Made by a program: the position numbers and the translations under genes
Shown here: positions 1-5,186 of the stretch, piece by piece
Position numbering within the stretch: the stretch's first letter is position 1
How the letters are laid out: each line of letters opens with the position of its first letter
Source of the DNA: a bacterium
GTDB lineage: Bacteria > Verrucomicrobiota > Verrucomicrobiia > Limisphaerales > J093
Length of the DNA: 5,515 nt
Reading direction: 5' to 3'
NCBI GenBank assembly: GCA_021784265.1
Contig: JAJXTA010000251.1
Coordinates: 1 to 5,515 of the forward strand
Notes under the pieces: model-generated
Told to the model about the DNA's origin: nothing
Database searches by the model: none
Seen by the model: only the letters and a program-made list of their open reading frames with translations

Positions 1-2
1 CC

Positions 3-461
3 GATACGCCCGGGCCGCTTCGCTCCTTTGCCTCGCTGCGAGGGGCGCTGCCAAACCCGATCTATGACGAACAGCCGGCCTGGGTCCGCATGTATTGGAA
101 AGCCTGGGAACTGGCGTTTCACAACTTCCACACCCCCACGCCAGGCTCCGGTTTCGTGTCGCCGTTCATCGACGCGGCCTTCAACCAGAACCTCTTTCTC
201 TGGGACACGTGTTTCATGACCATGTTCTGCAACTACGCGGCCCCGCTGGTGCCGGGCATCGGCTCGCTCGACAATTTCTATGCCCGGCAGCATGCGGATG
301 GGGAGATCTGCCGGGAGATCGTGCGCGCGACCGGAGAAGATTACGACGCCTGGGTCAATCACGAAGGCCGGCCGCTCTTCAGCCGGTGGGGCTGGAACAT
401 GGGGCAGCCGGGCTTGCCTCCGGACCCAAACGACCCGGTAACGTCTCCGGCTGGCACCTAA
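3..461 (+). CDS. N-proximal fragment of the glycosidase (ends at the premature stop)
   Basis: This open segment enters from the left edge and ends at TAA 459-461. It carries the first part of the catalytic barrel. A Trp-Asp-Thr-Cys-Phe motif (Trp 201-203, Asp 204-206) follows an Asn-Leu-Phe-Leu stretch, matching the substrate-site 'WD' block of trehalase-like enzymes. Further on are a YARQHADGEICREI segment and the aromatic RWGWNMGQPG block (about 384-413). No start codon needs to be assigned, because the frame is open to base 3 with family-like sequence (LPNPIYDEQPAWV) before the first in-window ATG at 90. The ATG at 90 is therefore probably an internal Met. If the stop is real, this fragment lacks both predicted catalytic carboxylates and should be inactive. 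Confidence 0.7.
   Translation, partial: DTPGPLRSFASLRGALPNPIYDEQPAWVRMYWKAWELAFHNFHTPTPGSGFVSPFIDAAFNQNLFLWDTCFMTMFCNYAAPLVPGIGSLDNFYARQHADGEICREIVRATGEDYDAWVNHEGRPLFSRWGWNMGQPGLPPDPNDPVTSPAGT
459..461 (+). other. Premature in-frame TAA within the glycosidase frame
   Basis: The codons read ...GGC ACC TAA GCC GAC CCG..., with family-like protein before and after in the same frame. TAA is not a known selenocysteine or pyrrolysine codon, so programmed recoding is unlikely. A one-base change from TAC or TAT (Tyr) or another neighbouring codon would restore the frame. It falls in a Pro/Gly-rich connecting segment, just before the HPILAWAE helix. Confidence 0.85.
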
Positions 462-602
462 GCCGACCCGCCCCCGCGCTGCACGCTCGATGCGCTCGAT
501 CATCCCATCCTGGCTTGGGCGGAGCTGGAGAGTTACCGGCTCACAGGCGATCGAGCACGCCTGGCTCTGGTCTATGAACCGCTCGTCCATTACTACGAAG
601 CC

Positions 603-1565
603 TTGGCCCGCTACCTCCGCGTAGGCGACGGCCTCTACACCACGGATTGGGCGAGCATGGACAACTCGCCCCGCAACCCCTTCCTCAAAGGGGGTGGCGC
701 CGCCATCGATACCTCGGCCGAGATGGTGCTCTTCGGGCGGGAGTTGGCCCGGAGCGCGGACCTCTTGGGCCGGCACGCTCAGAGCCGGCGCTTCGCGGGC
801 GAAGCCAGGCGCACGGCGCGTCGAATCCGCCGGGAAATGTGGGATCCGAAGCGGCGGTTCTTTTTCGACCTGACCGCGGAAGGCAAACGCGCTCCAGTCA
901 AGACCATTGCCGCCTATTGGACCCTCCTGGCGGGCGTTGCCTCCACGGCGCAAGGGAAGGCGCTGATTCGGGAGCTGGATAACCCGGCCACGTTTAATCG
1001 GCGCCATCGCGTTCCCACCCTCGCGGCGGACGAGGCCGGGTTCGATCCCGCCGGGGGGTATTGGCGGGGTGCCGTGTGGGCACCCACGACCACGATGGTG
1101 TTGCGTGGGTTGGAGAACTACGGGAGGGACGACTTGGCGCGGGCGATTGCCCTGAACCACCTCGAGATGATCGGTCGCGTCTTCCAAACGACCGGCACGG
1201 TCTGGGAGAACTATGCCCCCGATGCCGCCCAGCCCGGCAAACCCGCCAAGGCGGACTTCGTCGGCTGGAGTGGCATTGGTCCCATCATGTACCTGCTGGA
1301 ATACGCCATCGGGCTGCGCCCCGACGCCGCGCAGAACGAGGTGGTGTGGGACCTGCGCGCGCGCGGACGCGTGGGGTGCCAACGGTTCCGCTTCAACGGC
1401 CACGTGGTCTCCCTCATCGCCTCCGGCTCGACCACGCCGCACGGGGCCAGGGTCATCCAGGTGGAGTCCGACGCCCCGTTCGCCCTCGAGGTTCGAACTC
1501 CGGGCGGGTGGGCCCGCTTTCAGGTTCGTCGGGGCGCCCAGAGCTTCGAGGTGCGAGGCGGCTGA
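603..1565 (+). CDS. C-terminal fragment of the glycosidase (catalytic half after the stop)
   Basis: After the stop the frame continues with family-like residues (HPILAWAELESYRLTGD, about 510-560) well before the first possible restart at TTG 603, so that TTG is probably not a true start. Visible motifs: TDWASMDNSPR, whose Asp at 660-662 is the likely general acid by analogy with GH63-type enzymes; GGYWRGAVWAP (1053-1085), equivalent to the second trehalase-type signature; VWENY, whose Glu at 1206-1208 is the likely general base; and FVGWSGIGPI (1257-1286). The last 75 or so residues look like the small beta domain that closes these barrels. The end is 85 bp from the stop of the convergent DGQHR gene. 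Residue roles are inferred from the family. Whether this half is translated alone is doubtful: no ribosome binding site is seen before 603. Confidence 0.7.
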   Translation: MARYLRVGDGLYTTDWASMDNSPRNPFLKGGGAAIDTSAEMVLFGRELARSADLLGRHAQSRRFAGEARRTARRIRREMWDPKRRFFFDLTAEGKRAPVKTIAAYWTLLAGVASTAQGKALIRELDNPATFNRRHRVPTLAADEAGFDPAGGYWRGAVWAPTTTMVLRGLENYGRDDLARAIALNHLEMIGRVFQTTGTVWENYAPDAAQPGKPAKADFVGWSGIGPIMYLLEYAIGLRPDAAQNEVVWDLRARGRVGCQRFRFNGHVVSLIASGSTTPHGARVIQVESDAPFALEVRTPGGWARFQVRRGAQSFEVRGG

Positions 1566-1650
1566 GCGGACCTGGAGGCGGCGCCCACCCGCCCGGCCCG
1601 GAACCCCAGCGACGGCGCGTGGCAGTGGCCCGCAGGCCCCGTCTTGAGGC

Positions 1651-2802
1651 TCAGCGTTCCGCCGACTCGGCCTTGTCCGGCCGGGCGCTCGGGCGTGCGG
1701 CCACGCCGGCCCACCGCCCCAGGTCGCGGTAGATCCGGCCGACCCGTTCGACTTGCCCCTTGGCCGGGAAGCGCTCGTAAAAGCCGTCGTTGCGAAAGGC
1801 GCGGGTCTGCTCCTGCCACGGCGCCAAACGCTGGACCCAGCGTTCCACCCGGCCCGCCTCGGGTTCGGCTTCCCGCGGCGCCAGGTCCGCGCCCACCCGG
1901 AGCAGGGCCTTGAGAGTAACGGGCCGGGTCACCATATAGGCGGGGTTGCCCCACGCCTCGCCAAATACGGTCGCGGCGCTCTTGAGCAGGTCTCGCGCGA
2001 TTCCGTAATAACGCTCCGCGACCCGGCGATCACCGCTCTCCGGCTCGAGTTTGGCCCAGTCCAGCTTGATCCAGCGGTGGATTTCATTAAACAACTCGGC
2101 CTGGAGGATCCATTTCTCCTGGCGGCTGCGGCCCCCAAGCCGGTTGATCCGATAACGCAACGGACTGTCGGGGGCGCTGTAGAGCAGCTCAACGATCCGG
2201 GCGACAAACCGGCGGTCCGGCGCCGCCCAGGAGACGCGCTCGTAGAGATCGACCAGGTGGCTCTTGTTGATACGGGTGGCGGTGGAATTGATGATGACGA
2301 ACATCTCGCCGGCGAAATCGTCGCTCCGCCCGTCAAAGATGACACATGGGACATTGAGGGTGCGGGCGTCCTCTGGATGGGTGCGGTCGTAGAAGTGAAG
2401 GGCGGCCAGGCGGTGTTGGCCGTCGATGATGAGGTATTTGGAGGCCGGCTCCTCGAGGTTGCCCACATTGGCCATCTGGCCCAGCGGTTCGAAGCGCAAG
2501 GTCTCCGCGGTGAAGAGCAGCACCGCGCCGGGAATCGGGGGCTGGGTGATCGCCGTTTCGTAAAAGTTGCGGATCGCCCGCACTTTGGCGCGCGAGAGCT
2601 GGCGCTGGAACGCTTTTTCGTTGTGCTCGATCCGCGCGATGAACTGGGCGATATCGTCCTCGGCAGGGACCTCCTGGGGCGGGAGGGTGTCGCCTTCGGC
2701 GTAGAACCGGCTGATGAAGCGGACCTTGCCCAACAGGTCTTCCGCGGGGTAGGCGACGAAGTAGAAGACGGCGTCCTTTTGGCGAACTTGGGTGGCAATC
2801 AT
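1651..2802 (-). CDS. DGQHR-domain protein (DndB-like)
   Basis: 383 residues, starting at ATG 2802-2800 and ending at TGA 1653-1651. The signature DGQHRLAAL is at residues 127-135, after a beta-strand-like SKYLII. A second family-typical block, FVIINSTATRINKSHLVDLYE, runs from residue 168 to 188. These place it in the DGQHR/DndB family. Its known members include DndB, a regulator of DNA phosphorothioation operons, and DndB-like proteins in other DNA-modification clusters. The DGQHR motif resembles the D-G-x-H-R element of ParB-like folds. No signal peptide or membrane segment is seen, so it is probably cytoplasmic. The start was chosen because the family-like N-terminus (MIATQVRQKDAVFYFV) begins there, while the open frame upstream is low-complexity Arg/Pro/Gly. 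No clear Shine-Dalgarno sequence precedes it. No dndCDE-like or restriction gene is visible beside it, so its role here is unknown. Confidence 0.85.
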   Translation of the reverse strand: MIATQVRQKDAVFYFVAYPAEDLLGKVRFISRFYAEGDTLPPQEVPAEDDIAQFIARIEHNEKAFQRQLSRAKVRAIRNFYETAITQPPIPGAVLLFTAETLRFEPLGQMANVGNLEEPASKYLIIDGQHRLAALHFYDRTHPEDARTLNVPCVIFDGRSDDFAGEMFVIINSTATRINKSHLVDLYERVSWAAPDRRFVARIVELLYSAPDSPLRYRINRLGGRSRQEKWILQAELFNEIHRWIKLDWAKLEPESGDRRVAERYYGIARDLLKSAATVFGEAWGNPAYMVTRPVTLKALLRVGADLAPREAEPEAGRVERWVQRLAPWQEQTRAFRNDGFYERFPAKGQVERVGRIYRDLGRWAGVAARPSARPDKAESAER

Positions 2803-2829
2803 GCTGGGAGTTGACGTTTGTTCAAGCTG

Positions 2830-2858
2830 AGTTTCCGCCGAGTCGTTTCGGGCGTCAA
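2830..2858 (-). promoter_or_regulatory. Candidate promoter of the DGQHR gene
   Basis: Read on the minus strand, TTGACG (2858-2853) is a 5/6 match to the -35 hexamer. After a 17-bp spacer comes GAAACT (2835-2830), only a 3/6 match to the -10. A start near 2823 would give a leader of about 20 nt before the ATG at 2802. Spacing and position are right, but the -10 is weak and the organism's sigma-factor preferences are unknown. Confidence 0.3.
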
Positions 2859-2940
2859 CCCGGAAAGGACGGCGCCGCCTGCCCACCTGCCCAGCCGCCC
2901 GGGCTTGGGCCGCAGCGCCGTCGGGGCCGCGCGCCGCGAT

Positions 2941-3014
2941 GGCGGAGGCTCTCCGCCCGCCCCCCACGCCGGGCTCGTCCCCGCCAGTGGCCGTCTGGCG
3001 GCTCCGAGAGCCTC
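2941..3014. promoter_or_regulatory. Cluster of overlapping dyads in the divergent intergenic region
   Basis: The 294 bp between the divergent DGQHR and lipoprotein genes contain no convincing gene. They hold a dense set of perfect dyads. Hairpin A has 7-bp arms (2941-2947 with 2951-2957, GCT loop). Hairpin B has 7-bp arms (2981-2987 with 2995-3001, 7-nt loop). Hairpin C has 5-bp arms (3000-3004 with 3008-3012, CGA loop). A 9-bp pairing, GAGGCTCTC (2945-2953) with GAGAGCCTC (3006-3014), uses bases of both A and C and would enclose B. The folds are thus partly mutually exclusive, as in attenuators or switches. No U-tract follows. It lies 83 bp before the lipoprotein ATG. High GC content makes chance dyads common, so function is unproven. 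Confidence 0.35.
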
Positions 3015-3096
3015 GTGACTGCGCGCTGGGCTGCCGCGTTGGCCTCCGCGCGGGTTGAATAGGTGCCTGATGCCACCGGTCCAATCGAGTGAACGT

Positions 3097-3597
3097 ATGA
3101 GGATCGAACAACGTCGGCCAGTCTCCCTGGGATGGGGCGGTGCCGTAATGCTGGCGGCGGTCTTGCTTGCCGGCTGCGACACCATGGGTCCCAATACCGA
3201 GCGCGGGGCGGTGATCGGCACGGGCGTCGGCGCCCTGGGCGGGGCGATCATCGGCCATCAATCCGGGCGCAGCCTCGAGGGGCTGGGGATCGGAGCCGCG
3301 GCGGGGGCGGTCGCGGGCGCGTTGATCGGCAACGCCGCCGACCGGACGCCGCCCCAATCCCCCCCCCCCACGGTGGTGACGGTGGTGCCGGCGCCCCCGC
3401 CGGCGCAGACCCAGTTCGTGCCCGTGGCGCCCAGTCCCAGTTACGTCTGGATCCCTGGCTACTGGAATTGGCAAGGGGCTTGGGTATGGGTCCCGGGGGC
3501 TTGGATAGCGCGGCCCCGGCCCGACGCCGTCTGGGTGCCCGCCCATTGGACCCGCGCCGGGGGCGGCTGGGTGTGGGTCAGCGCGTACTGGCAATGA
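3097..3597 (+). CDS. Glycine-zipper lipoprotein with C-terminal WxxGxW repeats
   Basis: 166 residues from ATG 3097. This start gives a compact lipoprotein signal: Arg6-Arg7, a hydrophobic core, then the lipobox LLAG-Cys27. TTG 3055 and ATG 3070 are in frame but would add 14 or 9 residues before the signal. A weak purine stretch (GAGTGA) precedes ATG 3097. Domains in order: glycine zipper (about 37-78, G-rich small-residue helices like those of 17-kDa-antigen/OmpA-associated zippers); Pro-rich linker (84-103); and four aromatic repeats, WIPGYW (118-123), WVPGAW (131-136), WVPAHW (146-151) and WVSAYW (160-165), of the YXWXXGXW type. The last two have Ala instead of Gly. Asp follows the lipidated Cys, which in E. 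coli favours inner-membrane retention; whether that rule applies here is unknown. A structural envelope role is likely; the exact function is unknown. Confidence 0.85.
   Translation: MRIEQRRPVSLGWGGAVMLAAVLLAGCDTMGPNTERGAVIGTGVGALGGAIIGHQSGRSLEGLGIGAAAGAVAGALIGNAADRTPPQSPPPTVVTVVPAPPPAQTQFVPVAPSPSYVWIPGYWNWQGAWVWVPGAWIARPRPDAVWVPAHWTRAGGGWVWVSAYWQ
3359..3369 (+). repeat. Run of 11 cytosines inside the lipoprotein gene
   Basis: An uninterrupted C11 tract encodes the end of Ser88 and Pro89-91 in the linker between the glycine zipper and the WxxGxW repeats. A gain or loss of one base would shift the frame and remove all four repeats while leaving the lipidated zipper part. The tract is also a frequent site of sequencing error. 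Confidence 0.9.
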
Positions 3598-3729
3598 GAC
3601 GAGCCTCGCGGGGCCCTGCGGGTGGAACCCCGGGCGGCGGGAGGAGCGTGCTGGCGGCGCGAGCGTAGCGCGGTGGCCTCGGCGCCAAGAGGGTTGCCCG
3701 GCGAGCGCGGTTAGTGGCATAGTTCTCCC

Positions 3730-5100
3730 ATGTCCGTTCCTCGCCAAAGCCAGTTGGTCCATGACCTGATCCTCCCGACCTTGCTGTTCGCGGCCCTAGG
3801 GGGGATGACTTGGGCCATCCGGGGCTGTTCCGGGTTCGGCGCGATGGACGGGTGCATCTTCGCTGGAGTTACCTGGGGGGCGGCGTGGTGGTTCGTGGCC
3901 CGCGATCCCCGGCGGGCGCAGTCGCGGCGTTACAGCTCCGGTTGGATCATCCTGGCCCTGACCATCGGCGTCGGGGTGTCCGGCGAGCGGGGCTGGATGC
4001 AGTGGCCGAGTTTCTTCGCCGGCCACTTGCAGACCAACACGCCCGCCGGGCGTTTCGTGCCTATCTCCCCGGCGTACGGGTTTCTTTGGTTGTTTATCGC
4101 GGGCGTACCGTGGGCGGGACTGGGGGCTTGTCTCTTGGCTTGGTGTGGTTCCGCGCGGCCGTTGCGGGTGCGCGACTGGGCGGTCCGGCTCGGCTGCGGG
4201 TTCGGGGCGGCTTGGGCCGCCCGCTTCCTGTTTGATCAGTTTCCGGCGCTGTTCCTGCCCCTCTACGACACCCTCAAGGCGCAGTATGCCGATCACGTAG
4301 CCAATCCGAACCTCCTGCGGCTCATTCGGGATGACCGGGCGGCCCTTACTCACTTGGGGCTATACCTGGGGTTCCTGCTGTATGAGATCGGACGGCGGGA
4401 CTGGAAGAACGCGACGTTGATCACGACGGTCGGGTTGGTCAATGGCGTGGGCTGGGCCGCCTGCCAGAATTGGCATTGGGCAGCGGGGCTTTGGCCAGGC
4501 GCGAGCTTCAACTGGTGGCGCTGCTGGGAATCAAGCGGCGGGATCAGCATCGGCCTCGCCTATGGCCTGGCCTATTATCTGGTGAACCGACCCGAGCCGG
4601 CCGTTGGCGCGGCCGCGGCCGCGCCGGGGCGCGCGCCGACACACCCGAACCTGGAACGGCTGGCCGCCTACCTGGGCTTGGTGCTGGGGCTAGGCCTCTC
4701 GGTCAAGAACGGCCTGAAAGGCTGGTTCAACATCTACTGTGGCAACGAGGACTATTGGAACGGCGTGCTCTGGCGAATCATTGGCCCCTTGATGCTGCTC
4801 GGGGCGGTGGCCCTGGTGGGCTGGGTACGGCGCCGGCCCGTTCCCGCGACTGGAGGCGGGGACGTGTTTCCTCGCGCCGCCCGGCTGATGTGGCTGGTGT
4901 TGCTCGTGCAGAACATCATCGCCCAATTAGTGACGGGTCCACCGCGGGTCTGGAACGAGATGGCCTTCAGCATCTATTATGTCCTGCTGTTCTTCATCTC
5001 GGCCTCAATCGTGCATCATTTTCATTGCCTCAAGATGGGCGAACTCACGGTCGCGCCCTCCGCACCCTCGTCCGCGCTGCCCCGCTTACAACCCACCTGA
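3730..5100 (+). CDS. Polytopic membrane protein of unknown family, about 12 segments
   Basis: 456 residues, ATG 3730 to TGA 5098-5100. I do not recognise the family. By eye the hydrophobic segments are near residues 12-31, 42-57, 71-85, 115-139, 152-172, 206-220, 228-246, 270-285, 311-325, 349-366, 386-403 and 412-429. Between them are Trp/Gly/Cys-rich blocks that look conserved: GMTWAIRGCSGFGAMDGC (25-42), GERGWMQWPSFFAGH (85-99), an NWHWAAGLWPGASFNWWRCW stretch (247-266) and GLKGWFNIYCGNEDYWNG (328-345). Charged residues inside or beside membrane segments suggest a transporter or membrane enzyme rather than an anchor, but this is inference. A poly-Ala/Pro linker occupies 290-305. Sequence before the ATG has no Shine-Dalgarno match. 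The gene lies 132 bp after the lipoprotein and 86 bp before a secreted deacetylase on the same strand, so co-transcription with the latter is possible. Confidence 0.8.
   Translation: MSVPRQSQLVHDLILPTLLFAALGGMTWAIRGCSGFGAMDGCIFAGVTWGAAWWFVARDPRRAQSRRYSSGWIILALTIGVGVSGERGWMQWPSFFAGHLQTNTPAGRFVPISPAYGFLWLFIAGVPWAGLGACLLAWCGSARPLRVRDWAVRLGCGFGAAWAARFLFDQFPALFLPLYDTLKAQYADHVANPNLLRLIRDDRAALTHLGLYLGFLLYEIGRRDWKNATLITTVGLVNGVGWAACQNWHWAAGLWPGASFNWWRCWESSGGISIGLAYGLAYYLVNRPEPAVGAAAAAPGRAPTHPNLERLAAYLGLVLGLGLSVKNGLKGWFNIYCGNEDYWNGVLWRIIGPLMLLGAVALVGWVRRRPVPATGGGDVFPRAARLMWLVLLVQNIIAQLVTGPPRVWNEMAFSIYYVLLFFISASIVHHFHCLKMGELTVAPSAPSSALPRLQPT
4606..4625. repeat. 20-bp perfect palindrome in the membrane-protein gene
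   Basis: This all-G/C block equals its own reverse complement and contains two overlapping GCGGCCGC octamers. In frame it encodes Gly, five Ala and the first part of Pro, using alternating GCG and GCC codons, in the loop between the eighth and ninth predicted membrane segments. The alternating Ala codons explain the symmetry without needing a DNA-level function. Confidence 0.85.
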
Positions 5101-5108
5101 TGCCCCCG

Positions 5109-5157
5109 GCTCGTCCGCGCGCACCGCGACGCCGCCGGTGGCGATGCCGAGACGAGC
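5109..5157 (+). terminator. Possible stem-loop after the membrane-protein gene
   Basis: GCTCGTC (5109-5115) pairs with GACGAGC (5151-5157), enclosing a smaller CGCC/GGCG hairpin (5130-5133 with 5140-5143). It begins 9 bp after the TGA of the membrane-protein gene and ends 29 bp before the deacetylase ATG. No T-tract follows and the two stems are separated by unpaired bases, so intrinsic termination is uncertain. It could instead be an mRNA processing or stability element between two co-transcribed genes. Confidence 0.25.
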
Positions 5158-5186
5158 ACTCCGTTCACCACCCTGATCAAAAGCTC

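Larger units (their letters stand above)
3..1565 (+). pseudogene. Trehalase/GH63-like six-hairpin glycosidase, 5'-partial and interrupted by an in-frame TAA
   Basis: One reading frame runs from the left edge (first full codon at base 3) to TGA at 1563-1565 and is broken only by TAA at 459-461. Protein similarity to one family continues on both sides in the same frame, so a single base substitution is the simplest explanation, not an indel. The translation resembles (alpha/alpha)6-barrel glycosidases of the GH37/GH63/mannosylglycerate-hydrolase group, often annotated 'trehalase family glycosidase' or 'MGH1-like'. These are inverting enzymes acting on alpha-linked glucosides or mannosides. The true start and any signal peptide lie upstream of the window, so location and substrate cannot be read. 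The rest of the gene shows no decay, so the stop is either a recent nonsense mutation or a sequencing or assembly error. Family assignment is confident; substrate is not. Confidence 0.8.

Noticed and set aside
603..605. TTG 603 as a genuine start of a separate gene
   Set aside because: Family-like protein (HPILAWAELESYRLTGD) lies upstream in the same frame after the stop, and there is no ribosome binding site, so this is an internal Leu codon of the broken gene.
1566..1650. Terminator between the convergent glycosidase and DGQHR genes
   Set aside because: Only a 4-bp GGCC/GGCC stem with a CGCA loop was found near 1626-1638, with no T-tract on either side. Too weak to call.
1061..1732. 223-codon plus-strand open frame overlapping the glycosidase in another frame
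   Set aside because: Its translation is Arg/Gly/Pro-rich with no motif, while the overlapping frame carries clear glycosidase blocks.
1753..2814. 353-codon plus-strand open frame opposite the DGQHR gene
   Set aside because: It is a shadow of the minus-strand gene. Only the minus strand gives the DGQHR signature and a sensible globular protein.
2846..2865. Hairpin TTTCGGG/CCCGGAA near the DGQHR promoter region
   Set aside because: It needs a G-U wobble on the plus strand and has a mismatch on the minus strand, which is the strand that would be transcribed into the DGQHR leader.
3598..3729. Terminator or small gene between the lipoprotein and the membrane protein
   Set aside because: A 5-bp stem with a G-U pair (3607-3611 with 3616-3620) is the best hairpin, with no T-tract, and no reading frame here looks like protein.
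2803..3762. In-frame open extension of the DGQHR gene upstream on the minus strand, which would make a 703-residue protein
   Set aside because: The added residues are low-complexity Arg/Pro/Gly/His, run antisense through the whole lipoprotein gene and have no domain-like pattern. Stop-free frames are common in DNA this GC-rich. The family-like N-terminus begins at 2802.
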